DNA of 64,000 bases, from positions 1 to 64,000 of the forward strand of contig DJSB01000033.1 of NCBI GenBank assembly GCA_002437945.1, given 5' to 3'. This DNA is from Christensenella sp. UBA6345 (GTDB lineage: Bacteria > Bacillota > Clostridia > Christensenellales > UBA1242). A program made the translations under genes and the position numbers. Under the pieces are notes generated by a model that worked only from the letters and a program-made list of their open reading frames with translations, was not told the DNA's origin and made no database searches. Below are positions 8,100 to 17,146 of this stretch, one piece after another (positions within the stretch are counted from its first letter, which is position 1; every line of letters begins with the position of its first letter).

Positions 8100-9278
8100 T
8101 TAAACACTAGCGTTAATTTTTGATAATTGTTTTAAGAAGTTTTTAACTGTAACATTATCAAAGTTTAACATAACTCTAACATTGGCAGCATCAACAACGC
8201 TTAATGAATTTAAGTATGCTTCTTCACTTTCATAACCACCATTGATACCGAAACGATAATTATTATACTTATCCATATCAACTTTCTTATATACTTTATC
8301 ATATAGTTTGAAATATTGATAGAAAGTATTTAATTGAGTATCATATTCTCTTATACGATCTTTAGCATTTTTCATTTCTTCTTCAGAGCCATTGTCTAAA
8401 CTTGTTAATATTTTAGAATCAATACTTACACTTGCGGCAGAAGGTTCTATTTTATTTTTAGATTCATTATAAACACTCTTCTTAACAATGCAGTCTAATT
8501 CATTAGAAGTAAACATTTCATCTTTAACTACTAACTCACCTTTCTCATTGGTGTTCCACATATCAGTTAATTTAACTGTACCATTTTTAGCCATAGATAC
8601 TAGGTAATCTTTATATAAATAATTAGCCATTGCTAACAAGCCTTCATCATAAACACGTTGTGCATATGATGCATCAATTGTCTTATCTTCACCATAGAAA
8701 TACTTAACATGTAAATCTTTGAAGTAATTAACAAAATCCAAAGTTGTACCAATCAAACTATTGTAATAATAATCAAACTTATCAATACTTGAACCAATAA
8801 TCTGACTTTCTACACCAAATAAATCAATTTCTCTTTGGAAATCAGCCTTTGCTGTATTAAAACTTGTTAGTTCACGTTGGAAACTTTTTAATTTATCATA
8901 AAGTTTGGTTAATTCTTTAGCATCAGGCTTTTTATCTTTAATATTTTCATAGAAAATGCCATTAAAATCAGCATAATATGTATATGCCAAAGTTAATGTA
9001 CGAGAATATACAGTGTTAAGGAAATTGTATCTCTTCAATAAATCTGGGCTATCTTTAGTTGCAACTGTACATACTTTTACATCTACATCATCACCATAAG
9101 TAACATATAGATATGTGCCACGATCTTGGACATCAGTAAAATATTCTGAATGCATATCAAGTGTATCAGTATGAAGAGTTAATAGTTCTTGAGCATTCCT
9201 TGATGTTTTACCACACCCAGCCATACACATTGTAGCCGCCAATGGTAATGCTAATAATGCATAATAACCTTTTTTCAT
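8100..9278 (-). CDS. Hypothetical lipoprotein
   Basis: The 392-residue protein has a signal peptide MKKGYYALLALPLA and a lipobox ending in MAGC, so Cys22 should be lipidated and the protein attached to the outer face of the membrane. The mature part is mostly helical, Lys/Asp/Tyr-rich and has no recognised domain. It lies 17 bases after an N-anchored protein of similar make-up, probably in one operon driven by the promoter at 10469-10496. Both have Tyr-rich helical segments of the same spacing and may be distant paralogues (inference). The ribosome site is the GGGGG type. Confidence 0.75.
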   Translation of the reverse strand: MKKGYYALLALPLAATMCMAGCGKTSRNAQELLTLHTDTLDMHSEYFTDVQDRGTYLYVTYGDDVDVKVCTVATKDSPDLLKRYNFLNTVYSRTLTLAYTYYADFNGIFYENIKDKKPDAKELTKLYDKLKSFQRELTSFNTAKADFQREIDLFGVESQIIGSSIDKFDYYYNSLIGTTLDFVNYFKDLHVKYFYGEDKTIDASYAQRVYDEGLLAMANYLYKDYLVSMAKNGTVKLTDMWNTNEKGELVVKDEMFTSNELDCIVKKSVYNESKNKIEPSAASVSIDSKILTSLDNGSEEEMKNAKDRIREYDTQLNTFYQYFKLYDKVYKKVDMDKYNNYRFGINGGYESEEAYLNSLSVVDAANVRVMLNFDNVTVKNFLKQLSKINASV

Positions 9279-9295
9279 AATTTTAATCCCCCTTA

Positions 9296-10423
9296 TTAAC
9301 CTACATAGTATGCTTCAAGAATAGATTTAATTTCGTCATAATAATCGCTATTGTATTTTGCTATAACTTCAGAACCATCTATTACTTCTTCACCAACTGT
9401 TTCGCCATTCTTTACAAATTTAACTTTGTCATTATGAGATAATGCAAATATACTCTTTGCACCAGTTAATGCTTCTTTATAATTACTATTTAGTTTAACA
9501 TATTGTTCAACAACTTCTTTTTTACCAGAATTTATAACTCTGCAAATATCTGCTGATAGATCAATATATTGAGAATCTGTCTTAACTGAAGTTTTGCTAT
9601 CTTCTACAACTAAAATATCTGTACTGGTTTTTGTAAATTCATTAACAGAGTTAAGAACTACTTCATAATATACTGACTCTGTGCTATAAGCAAAATTGTT
9701 GTCAAATACATATTTAACAACGAAATCTCTAACTTCCATAGTTAAAACGTTGTATTTTTTAACAATGTTGAAATATTCATTAAACAATGATTCAAACAAA
9801 TTGGTTACTTCATCATCAATTGTTGCATTGTCAACATTCTCTCCGCCTTTCTTGGTAAGCAAAGCATCTAAATCTACTTTTAAAGAAGTGAAAGTGTTGT
9901 AACTATTATTCAAGTCATTGGTTAATTTCTTTATTTGTTTAACATCGTCTTTTTCAACTTTGTTAGCCAATTGTACATAAGCATAATAATAATCGAATGC
10001 TTTATCAACTTCAGCATACATTGAAGTTAGACTAATATTTGAACCATTATTAAGAGTTAATGCGCCATAAGGTTTAGTGGTATCGGCAGTACCATTCTCG
10101 CCAAACATAAACAAACGATAGTATCTATTACCCATTTCATTAACATTGGTATTAGTAGCAGAGAAATTAGACATACCTTTATAATATTTTTTGCTATCGT
10201 CATTAAATAATCCTATGCCTTTAGAATCTTCATCTGTGCCATAAAGAACATATTCAAAACCGCCAAGTCCTTTTTCTGTACTGTCTGTATTTTGAAGTTT
10301 GGTTAAAGTATTGAAAACTTCAAGTTCATTGGTAGGTTTAAACCATATCAACCATGCACCTAGGAACAACAAACCCAAAATAACTATAGTAACAACAAAT
10401 CTTAATATAATCTTTGTTTTCAT
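9296..10423 (-). CDS. N-terminally anchored hypothetical envelope protein
   Basis: The 375-residue protein starts MKTKIILRFVV, with a membrane span at about residues 5-28, and a large extracytoplasmic helical domain. The start is chosen because AAGGGGG lies 5 bases upstream; an ATG seven codons earlier has no ribosome site. It is the first gene of a probable two-gene operon with the lipoprotein at 8100-9278. Tyr-rich helical stretches such as FDYYYAYVQLANK resemble segments of its partner. No catalytic motif is visible. Confidence 0.7.
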   Translation of the reverse strand: MKTKIILRFVVTIVILGLLFLGAWLIWFKPTNELEVFNTLTKLQNTDSTEKGLGGFEYVLYGTDEDSKGIGLFNDDSKKYYKGMSNFSATNTNVNEMGNRYYRLFMFGENGTADTTKPYGALTLNNGSNISLTSMYAEVDKAFDYYYAYVQLANKVEKDDVKQIKKLTNDLNNSYNTFTSLKVDLDALLTKKGGENVDNATIDDEVTNLFESLFNEYFNIVKKYNVLTMEVRDFVVKYVFDNNFAYSTESVYYEVVLNSVNEFTKTSTDILVVEDSKTSVKTDSQYIDLSADICRVINSGKKEVVEQYVKLNSNYKEALTGAKSIFALSHNDKVKFVKNGETVGEEVIDGSEVIAKYNSDYYDEIKSILEAYYVG

Positions 10424-10468
10424 TTTATCCCCCTTTCTAGACAAAATACTATTATATATTTACTTAAT

Positions 10469-10496
10469 AATATAACATTTCAACCCATAGTGTCAA
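10469..10496 (-). promoter_or_regulatory. Promoter of the anchored protein/lipoprotein operon
   Basis: TTGACA (10491-10496), a 16-base spacer and TATATT (10469-10474) are near consensus, about 45 bases upstream of the start codon at 10423. Confidence 0.65.
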
Positions 10497-10509
10497 TATA
10501 TATTTCAAA

Positions 10510-11241
10510 TTATACATAATTTACTTCAACTAAAACTAGTCCTATTGGAGAAGCCGTTTTACCGCCTAATCTTCGATCTTTCTTATCTAAAAGTTCAAGC
10601 ATATTTGCTTTAATCTTACCCCTTGCGATATCAAAAGCAGTACCCATAATTATTCTAATCATATTTTTTAAAAAGCCATTACCCGTAAAGTATACCGTAT
10701 ACACATCACCTGATTGTACAAGTTTTATATCAAAAATCTCTCTTACTTTACTGTCTGCTTGAGTGTCAACACTACTTAAAGTAGTAAAATCATGCACACC
10801 TATCAAAGATTGAAGTTCTTTCTCTAATAGTTCCATATCTAATTGATACCACACACGAGTAGCAAATTTATCATAGTACGGATTAGGTAATTTTGACAGA
10901 TAGAAATTGTACACATAAGTCTTTCTTTTAGAACTAAAGCGTGCATTAAAATCATCTGGTACGTATTGTACTTTCATTACTCTAATATCACTAGGCAATA
11001 TAGTATTAAGATAAGTCAACAAAGGATATTCCTTATAAACAACATCGCTATAGAAATTAACAGTTTGCCCTAATGCACTTACACCAGTATCAGTCCTACC
11101 ACTAGCAATAGTTTTTATATCGGTTTTAAACACTTGTTTAAGTGCTTTTTCAAGTTCGCCTTGAACAGTAATCATATTGGGTTGAACTTGCCACCCTTTA
11201 TAGTTACTACCATCATAACATAAAGTTAAAAGATAATTCAC
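10510..11241 (-). CDS. truA: tRNA pseudouridine synthase A
   Basis: TruA converts uridines 38-40 of the anticodon stem-loop to pseudouridine. The 243-residue protein shows the family start LTLCYDGSNYKGWQVQP and the catalytic motif GRTDTGVSALGQ, whose Asp is the nucleophile. Near the C-terminus it has GNGFLKNMIRIIMGT. The start is taken as GTG because AGGAG lies exactly 7 bases before it; an ATG six codons upstream lies in front of that site. The gene diverges from nifJ. Confidence 0.93.
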   Translation of the reverse strand: MNYLLTLCYDGSNYKGWQVQPNMITVQGELEKALKQVFKTDIKTIASGRTDTGVSALGQTVNFYSDVVYKEYPLLTYLNTILPSDIRVMKVQYVPDDFNARFSSKRKTYVYNFYLSKLPNPYYDKFATRVWYQLDMELLEKELQSLIGVHDFTTLSSVDTQADSKVREIFDIKLVQSGDVYTVYFTGNGFLKNMIRIIMGTAFDIARGKIKANMLELLDKKDRRLGGKTASPIGLVLVEVNYV

Positions 11242-11306
11242 ATCATCACTCCTAATCATATTATTACATAAATAGTATACAACATTACGAATATAAATCC
11301 TATGAT

Positions 11307-11335
11307 TTGACTAAAATTTTAATAAGTAATATACT
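11307..11335 (+). promoter_or_regulatory. Promoter of nifJ
   Basis: TTGACT (11307-11312), a 17-base spacer and TATACT (11330-11335) predict a start near 11342 and a leader of about 50 bases. Confidence 0.65.
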
Positions 11336-11394
11336 TAAAATTGATGTTAGGATAAACAATATTCTTTATCAAAATAATTAATTGGAGGGAGACG

Positions 11395-14300
11395 ATGCCT
11401 AAAATAACAGTTGACGGAAATACCGCCACAACACTAGTCGCATATCATTTAAGCGAAGCAGCGACGATATATCCTATTACCCCATCTAGTACTATGGCAG
11501 AACTTGCTGATAGTATGGCAAATGACGGAGTAAAAAATATTTTTGGTAACACTGTAAAAGTTGTAGAAATGCAATCTGAAGGTGGAGCCGCTGGTGCTTT
11601 ACATGGTTCGTTAAGTGCTGGTGCTTTAACTACCACATTTACAGCCAGTCAAGGGCTACTACTAATGATACCTAATATGTATAAGATTGCTGGTGAATTA
11701 TTGCCATGTGTTATGCATGTAAGTGCTAGGGCTTTAGCCACACATGCTTTATCAATCTTCGGCGATCACTCTGACGTAATGGCTTGTAGACAAACTGGCT
11801 TTGCAATGTTAAGTTCAGGTTCTGTACAAGAAGCACATGATTTAGCATTAATAGCACACTTATCTACACTTCATTCTTCAGTTCCATTTTTACATTTCTT
11901 TGATGGATTTAGAACCAGTCACGAAATTAATACAATTGATGAATTAGATTTAGAAAAAATAAAAGACATATACCCTTTTGATAAAGTAGCCGAGTTTAAG
12001 AAACGTGCACTTAATTCAACAACGCCACATCAACAAGGCACTGCACAAAACCCAGATATATACTTCCAAAATCGTGAAGCAAGTAATACTCACTACAATA
12101 AAGTTCCTGAAATTGTAAAATCAGTTATGAAACAGTTTAAACAACTTTTTGGCAGAAAGTATGGACTTTTTGACTATTGTGGTGCAGAAGATGCTACAGA
12201 TGTTATTATTCTTATGGGAAGCGGAACAAGTACTGCCGAAACTACAGTTAATTATCTAAATAAAGAGCACGGCAAAAAATATGGTGTATTAAAAGTAAGA
12301 TTATATAGACCATTTGATGCTAAATCAATGGTAGAATCACTACCAAAAACAGTTAAGCATATTGCAGTATTAGACCGTACTAAAGAACCTGGTTCACTAG
12401 GCGAACCACTATATCTTGATGTAGTAACTGCCCTTAACGAAATGGGACGAAACATCAAAGTAATTGGTGGAAGATATGGTCTTGGTAGTAAAGAATTTAC
12501 TCCAAGTATGGTTAATGCTGTATTTGAAAATCTCGAATCAAATCAACCTAAAAATCATTTTACAATAGGTATTACTGATGACGTAACCAATACTAGTCTT
12601 GAAGTAAAAACAATCATTCACCCAAGTACACATAGCGTTACTTCTTGCAAATTCTATGGCTATGGTGGAGATGGTACAGTATCAGCCAACAAGAGCAGTA
12701 TAAAAATTATAGGCAATAATACCAACTTAAATGGTCAAGCATATTTTGAATATGACTCAAAGAAAAGTGGTAATGCAACTATATCTCATCTACGTTTTGG
12801 TAAAGATAAAATTGATGAAAGTTATCTACTTGATAACATTGATTTTGTAGCAGTACACAATCAAACATACGTAAAAAAATACAATATACTTAAAGGTATT
12901 AAAAACAATGGTACTCTCCTACTTAACACCAACTGGACACTTGATGAATTGGAAACAATGTTGCCAAGCAGTGTTAAACGTGAGATAGCACAAAAACATA
13001 TTAAATTCTTTACTGTTGATGCTTATTCAATAGCAAAAGAATTGGGACTAGGTAACAAGATTAATTTGATAATGCAAAGTGCATTCTTTAAATTAATTAA
13101 CATTTTACCATTTGAAGTAGCCAAGGAAGAAATGAAGAAAATGGCTTACAAAAATTATGGTAGTAAGGGCGAAAAAGTTATTCAAGCCAACTATAATGCT
13201 ATAGAGAGTGCAGAAAACAGTTTACATGAAGTTAAATACCCAGATTCTTGGGCAACTGCCAATATTAACTGCACTACTTGCGAAAATAAATCTTGCAGTA
13301 AATATTATGAAGAATTTATAAAACCTATAGAAAAATTAGATGGAGACAGTCTTCCTGTAAGTGCATTCAACCCATCAGGAATTGTACCTACTGGCACAAC
13401 CCAATATGAAAAACGTGGTATCGCTACAAGTTTACCATGTTGGAATAGTGAAAAATGTATTCAATGTAATATGTGTGCATTTGTATGTCCACATGCAGCA
13501 ATAAGACCACATTTACTTGAAGGCGAAATAAAAGACAAACCAGACACTCTAAAAACTATTAATGCAACAGCAGAACCAACAAAACAATATGTAATGCAAT
13601 TAAGTCCACTTGATTGTACTGGCTGTGGTGTATGTGCTAGTGTATGCCCTGCTAAAGAAAAAGCATTAACTATGGTTGATAGTGAAGAAATATTAGATAA
13701 AGAAACCAAAAACTATAGTTATTTAGAAACAGTAAAATCAGTAAAGAGTAATATATTCAAGAATAATACTGTTAAGGGAGTAGGATTCGACAAACCATAT
13801 TTTGAATTTAGTGGTGCATGTGCTGGCTGTGGAGAAACTCCATACATTAAAGTAATTAGTCAATTATATGGAGATCATATGGTAATTGCCAATGCAACTG
13901 GTTGTTCAAGTATATATGGCGGAAGTGCTCCTACCTGTCCTTACACATTTGATGAAAAAGGCGGTCCTGCTTGGGCAAATAGTTTATTTGAAGACAATGC
14001 TGAATTTGGATATGGCATCAAACTAGGTTTAAAAATCAAACATAATAGATTGATTGAATTGTTAAACAAAGTAAAAGAAAGCAAGTTTAATGCCAAAACA
14101 ATTGAATTAATAGATTCCTATCTAACAACAAAAGATGTAGATAGTCAAAGAACATTAAGAACACAAATACTTACAGAACTTAACAATCAAAAAAATATAG
14201 ATAGTCAACTAGTAGAAGATATTAATACCCTACAAGACGCATTTATTAATCATAGTTTATGGATTATAGGTGGAGATGGTTGGGCATATGATATAGGCTA

Positions 14301-14892
14301 TGGTGGATTGGATCATGTACTTGCAAGTGGCGAAAATGTTAACATACTTGTACTAGATACTGAAGTATATAGTAATACTGGTGGTCAAGCAAGTAAGTCT
14401 ACCCCAACTGGTGCAGTAGCAAAGTTCGCGGCTGGTGGAAAGATGAGACCTAAAAAAGATCTAGGTTTAATAGCAAGTTGTTACAAAGACGTATATGTCG
14501 CTAAAGTAAGTATGGGTGCTGATATGAATCAATTTTTGAAAGCAGTAAGAGAAGCCGAAGCGTATGATGGTGTAAGTTTGATTATTGCTTATGCCCCATG
14601 CATTAACCACGGCATTAATATGTCAAATAGTCAACTTGAAGAAAAGAAAGCCGTAGAATGTGGATATTGGACATTATGGAGATACAATCCTGACTTGCTT
14701 AAAGAAGGTAAAAATCCATATATACTTGATAGTGGCGATCCTACAAAAGATTATATGGAATTCCTTAATGGCGAAAGCAGATACTTCTCATTAATGAAAA
14801 AGAGACCTGAAGTTGCTGAAAAGTTGTTTGAAAAATCTAAAGAAGATGCAACAATCAATCGTGCAACTATTAAAAAATTAAGTGAAGAATAA
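11395..14892 (+). CDS. nifJ: Pyruvate:ferredoxin (flavodoxin) oxidoreductase
   Basis: The 1165-residue single-chain enzyme oxidises pyruvate with CoA to acetyl-CoA and CO2, passing electrons to ferredoxin; it marks anaerobic metabolism. Domains run as usual: N-terminal pyrimidine-binding domain with YPITPSSTMAE, gamma-like domain, and a two-cluster ferredoxin domain with CIQCNMCAFVCP and CTGCGVCASVCP (about residues 690-760). The C-terminal thiamine-diphosphate domain has GACAGCGETPY and the GDGWAYDIGYGG Mg-TPP motif. A further CTTCENKSC lies just before the ferredoxin domain. Length is typical. It is monocistronic, with a GGAGGG ribosome site, near-consensus promoter and a strong terminator. 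Confidence 0.97.
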   Translation: MPKITVDGNTATTLVAYHLSEAATIYPITPSSTMAELADSMANDGVKNIFGNTVKVVEMQSEGGAAGALHGSLSAGALTTTFTASQGLLLMIPNMYKIAGELLPCVMHVSARALATHALSIFGDHSDVMACRQTGFAMLSSGSVQEAHDLALIAHLSTLHSSVPFLHFFDGFRTSHEINTIDELDLEKIKDIYPFDKVAEFKKRALNSTTPHQQGTAQNPDIYFQNREASNTHYNKVPEIVKSVMKQFKQLFGRKYGLFDYCGAEDATDVIILMGSGTSTAETTVNYLNKEHGKKYGVLKVRLYRPFDAKSMVESLPKTVKHIAVLDRTKEPGSLGEPLYLDVVTALNEMGRNIKVIGGRYGLGSKEFTPSMVNAVFENLESNQPKNHFTIGITDDVTNTSLEVKTIIHPSTHSVTSCKFYGYGGDGTVSANKSSIKIIGNNTNLNGQAYFEYDSKKSGNATISHLRFGKDKIDESYLLDNIDFVAVHNQTYVKKYNILKGIKNNGTLLLNTNWTLDELETMLPSSVKREIAQKHIKFFTVDAYSIAKELGLGNKINLIMQSAFFKLINILPFEVAKEEMKKMAYKNYGSKGEKVIQANYNAIESAENSLHEVKYPDSWATANINCTTCENKSCSKYYEEFIKPIEKLDGDSLPVSAFNPSGIVPTGTTQYEKRGIATSLPCWNSEKCIQCNMCAFVCPHAAIRPHLLEGEIKDKPDTLKTINATAEPTKQYVMQLSPLDCTGCGVCASVCPAKEKALTMVDSEEILDKETKNYSYLETVKSVKSNIFKNNTVKGVGFDKPYFEFSGACAGCGETPYIKVISQLYGDHMVIANATGCSSIYGGSAPTCPYTFDEKGGPAWANSLFEDNAEFGYGIKLGLKIKHNRLIELLNKVKESKFNAKTIELIDSYLTTKDVDSQRTLRTQILTELNNQKNIDSQLVEDINTLQDAFINHSLWIIGGDGWAYDIGYGGLDHVLASGENVNILVLDTEVYSNTGGQASKSTPTGAVAKFAAGGKMRPKKDLGLIASCYKDVYVAKVSMGADMNQFLKAVREAEAYDGVSLIIAYAPCINHGINMSNSQLEEKKAVECGYWTLWRYNPDLLKEGKNPYILDSGDPTKDYMEFLNGESRYFSLMKKRPEVAEKLFEKSKEDATINRATIKKLSEE

Positions 14893-14896
14893 ACTA

Positions 14897-14937
14897 CAAA
14901 AAAGTTTAATTACAACTATGTAATTAAACTTTTTTTA
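14897..14937 (+). terminator. Terminator of nifJ
   Basis: Twelve perfect pairs (14903-14914 with 14919-14930) enclose a 4-base loop, with flanking A-run and T-run. Confidence 0.9.
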
Positions 14938-15016
14938 ACTTATCTATATATTTTTTTAAAAAATCATAAAAAACTATGCATAATTAATAATAAAGTACAC
15001 ACAATATAATTAGTAA

Positions 15017-15189
15017 AGAAAGTTAAATAACTTTTATCAATAATATTGTTAAATTTGTTGATAGTATGCTTTCCATAATAGGATTATGGATTGAAAGCCA
15101 TAAGCATATTAATATTATAACTTCTTTACTTGATATAAAGAGAAAGATGTTTATTCGGTACTATTAGTTTAAACACTTTCTCTTTTTTT
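15017..15189 (+). ncRNA. Candidate structured small RNA with alternative hairpins
   Basis: No open frame occupies this gap. Reading the plus strand, a TATAAT (15005-15010) precedes a row of adjacent hairpins: 15019-15025 with 15028-15034; 15035-15040 with 15058-15063; 15065-15071 with 15102-15108. The last encloses 15072-15079 paired with 15083-15090. A rho-independent terminator follows at 15137-15189. TTATGG (15084-15089) can pair either with CCATAA at 15073-15078 or with CCATAA at 15098-15103, so two folds exclude each other. No good -35 box is visible. It does not match 6S, SRP or tmRNA by eye. Confidence 0.4.
15137..15189 (+). terminator. Plus-strand terminator overlapping the end of dus
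   Basis: Arms 15137-15146 and 15176-15185 (10 pairs), then 15148-15153 with 15170-15175, followed by seven T. The T-run exists only on the plus strand, although the neighbouring gene is on the minus strand. Confidence 0.65.
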
Positions 15190-16116
15190 AATGTTTGAAA
15201 AATACTCTTCAAGTATATCAATAACTTTATTTAAGTCTTTTTCTACCACAATTTTATTTTTAATTTCGGTACAACCATGATATCCTTTTAGATACCATAA
15301 AATATGTTTTCGCATAGTTTTAACCACAAAAACTTCTGGATAATAACTACGAAGTATGGCAATATGTTCCTTAATATCAGCCAATTTATCGACATTGGGA
15401 GTTTTACCTAATAATTGAGCAAATATTTCGGGATTACCCAATGCTCCCCTAGCAATCATTACAGCATCAACACCTGTATCAAGCATAGCACGGTAAGATG
15501 ATTGATCTACAACATCTCCATTGCCAATAACTGGTATATTAACTGCATTTTTAACTTGTCTTATAAGTTGATAATCGGCTTTACCAGAATAATATTGCTC
15601 TCTAGTCCTTGGGTGTATAGTAATTGCTTTTGCACCTGCACTTTCGCACATTTTTGCAAATTCTACAGCATTAATATTATTATCCCAACCTGCCCTAAAT
15701 TTTACAGTAATAGGTTTTGAAGTAGCATTAACACAAGCAGTAATTATTTCACGTGCTAACCCAATATCCAACATTAATGCACTACCATCGCCATTTTTTA
15801 CAATTTTCGGTGCTGGACAGCCCATATTAATGTCTATTATATCAAACTTTTCAAGATACTTACTTTTAACTATACTAGCCATAACTTTTGGGTCAGAACC
15901 AAATATTTGAGCCACTTTTATATGTTCACAATCTGCAGTTATAAGTAGATCTTGAGTGTTTTTATTGTTATATTTTAAGGCCTTTGCACTTACCATCTCA
16001 CACACTGCATAATCAGCACCATATTTAATAGCAAGTGACCTAAAACCAACATCAGTAACACCAGCCATAGGCCCTAGTATTAAATTATTTTTTAATTCGA
16101 TATTTCCTATTTTCAT
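15169..16116 (-). CDS. dus: tRNA-dihydrouridine synthase (DusB-like)
   Basis: The 315-residue flavoenzyme reduces uridines in tRNA D loops using FMN and NADPH. Visible landmarks are LGPMAGVTDVGFR near the N-terminus, the catalytic-cysteine motif DINMGCPAPKIVKNGDGSAL (about residues 96-115), ITIHPRTREQYY, and the FMN phosphate site PVIGNGDV. Length is normal. No clear ribosome site precedes the ATG, and a TATACT box lies only about 15 bases upstream, so the leader may be very short. In many Firmicutes a dus gene neighbours other housekeeping genes; here it follows the HU gene. Confidence 0.92.
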   Translation of the reverse strand: MKIGNIELKNNLILGPMAGVTDVGFRSLAIKYGADYAVCEMVSAKALKYNNKNTQDLLITADCEHIKVAQIFGSDPKVMASIVKSKYLEKFDIIDINMGCPAPKIVKNGDGSALMLDIGLAREIITACVNATSKPITVKFRAGWDNNINAVEFAKMCESAGAKAITIHPRTREQYYSGKADYQLIRQVKNAVNIPVIGNGDVVDQSSYRAMLDTGVDAVMIARGALGNPEIFAQLLGKTPNVDKLADIKEHIAILRSYYPEVFVVKTMRKHILWYLKGYHGCTEIKNKIVVEKDLNKVIDILEEYFSNIKKRESV

Positions 16117-16185
16117 AACAATATTTTAGTATAAATAAGGCATAAAGTAAACCACTTTTATATGTCTAATATTGTAAAAAATAGT

Positions 16186-16216
16186 ATCTATGTTTTTTCA
16201 ACTAAAAAGCATAGAT
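16186..16216 (-). terminator. Long hairpin upstream of dus (terminator or attenuator)
   Basis: Thirteen pairs including one G-U (16186-16198 with 16204-16216) enclose a 5-base loop. On the minus strand a T6 run follows after a few bases. It is either a second terminator behind HU or a leader element about 70 bases before dus. The rest of 16117-16285 shows nothing else. Confidence 0.4.
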
Positions 16217-16285
16217 TGTTTAAATATTATAAAATTAAATTAAGATAATAATCACTAAAATATATTTATGACGGAATTGAGTATA

Positions 16286-16314
16286 TAAAAAAAGTTTCAT
16301 ATAAAATGAAACTT
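16286..16314 (-). terminator. Terminator after the first HU gene
   Basis: Arms AAGTTTCAT and ATGAAACTT enclose a 5-base loop; on the minus strand the hairpin is followed by seven T. Confidence 0.85.
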
Positions 16315-16348
16315 CTTATTATTAAATGTTTATTAAATTAATAATTAA

Positions 16349-16624
16349 TTACTTATTAACCGCTTCTTTAATTGACTTACTTGGTTTATAAGTAACAGCC
16401 TTGCATGCAGGAACTTTAACAACTTCCTTGCTTCTAGGATTGATACTTTCTCTTGCTGCTCTTGTCTTAACTACAAATTTACCAAAACCTGCTAGAGCAA
16501 CTTCGTTACCTTTTGCCAAGTCAGCAATAACTGTATCAAACATAGTATCAACAACTGCATTAACTTCTTTTTGTGTTAAACCTGTCTTATCAGCAACAAC
16601 TTTTACTAATTCAACTTTATTCAT
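16349..16624 (-). CDS. hup: HU-type nucleoid DNA-binding protein
   Basis: The 91-residue protein is a full-length HU: the helical dimerisation part KVELVKVVADKTGLTQKEV, then GFGKFVVKTRAARESINPRS with the DNA-binding beta arm, ending YKPSKSIKEAVNK. HU bends and compacts DNA as a dimer. The start MNKVEL is preferred because AGGAG is 8 bases upstream; the ATG two codons earlier is too close. It has its own strong promoter and terminator, as expected for an abundant protein. A diverged HU paralogue lies 130 bases upstream. Confidence 0.95.
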   Translation of the reverse strand: MNKVELVKVVADKTGLTQKEVNAVVDTMFDTVIADLAKGNEVALAGFGKFVVKTRAARESINPRSKEVVKVPACKAVTYKPSKSIKEAVNK

Positions 16625-16655
16625 AAACATTTTCTCCTTTATGTTTTCTATGGAT

Positions 16656-16683
16656 ATTATACCATATATAGCAAAATAGTCAA
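16656..16683 (-). promoter_or_regulatory. Promoter of the first HU gene
   Basis: TTGACT (16678-16683), a 16-base spacer and a perfect TATAAT (16656-16661) lie about 30 bases before the start codon. Confidence 0.7.
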
Positions 16684-16751
16684 AACAAAATTAACAAATT
16701 TTATATTTTTTAATCAAATAAAAAATACTTTATTTAGCCATTTTTTAATGA

Positions 16752-17024
16752 TTAGCCGACCACATTTTTCAACTGTTTACCTGGCTTAAAACTTGGAACT
16801 TTGCTTGCTGGTAACATACTAACTTTTCTAGTTTGGGGATTATAACTTCTTCTTGCCATTCTATGCTTTACTTCAAATTTACCAAAACCAACAAGGTTAA
16901 TATTGTCTCCATTCTTAAGTGATTTTTGAATTATTTGAGTTATAGCATTAAGGCAGTTGTTACAATCTTTTTGTGTCATTTTACTCTTTTTTGATATTTC
17001 TTTTACAAATTCAGTTTTATTCAT
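16752..17024 (-). CDS. Second, diverged HU-family protein
   Basis: The 90-residue protein has the HU plan: MNKTEFVKEISKKSKMTQKD, then NLVGFGKFEVKHRMARRSYN and the end FKPGKQLKNVVG. It differs from its neighbour at many positions in the dimer helices, which contain a CNNC pair at about residues 21-24. It could form its own dimers or heterodimers with the first HU. AAAAGGAG precedes the ATG. Two HU-type genes in tandem suggest an old duplication. Confidence 0.9.
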   Translation of the reverse strand: MNKTEFVKEISKKSKMTQKDCNNCLNAITQIIQKSLKNGDNINLVGFGKFEVKHRMARRSYNPQTRKVSMLPASKVPSFKPGKQLKNVVG

Positions 17025-17146
17025 AAAAATTCTCCTTTTTACTAATTATTGTACAAGTGTAGAATTTTTAAACAGTTATTAACATTATTTGTTATAAGAT
17101 AAAAATATTAAATGTATTATAGTAACTTTTATAAATATTATAATTA

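Noticed and set aside
15017..15189. 6S RNA, SRP RNA or tmRNA
   Set aside because: The ends do not pair into a rod, and there is no SRP-type conserved loop and no tRNA-like domain.
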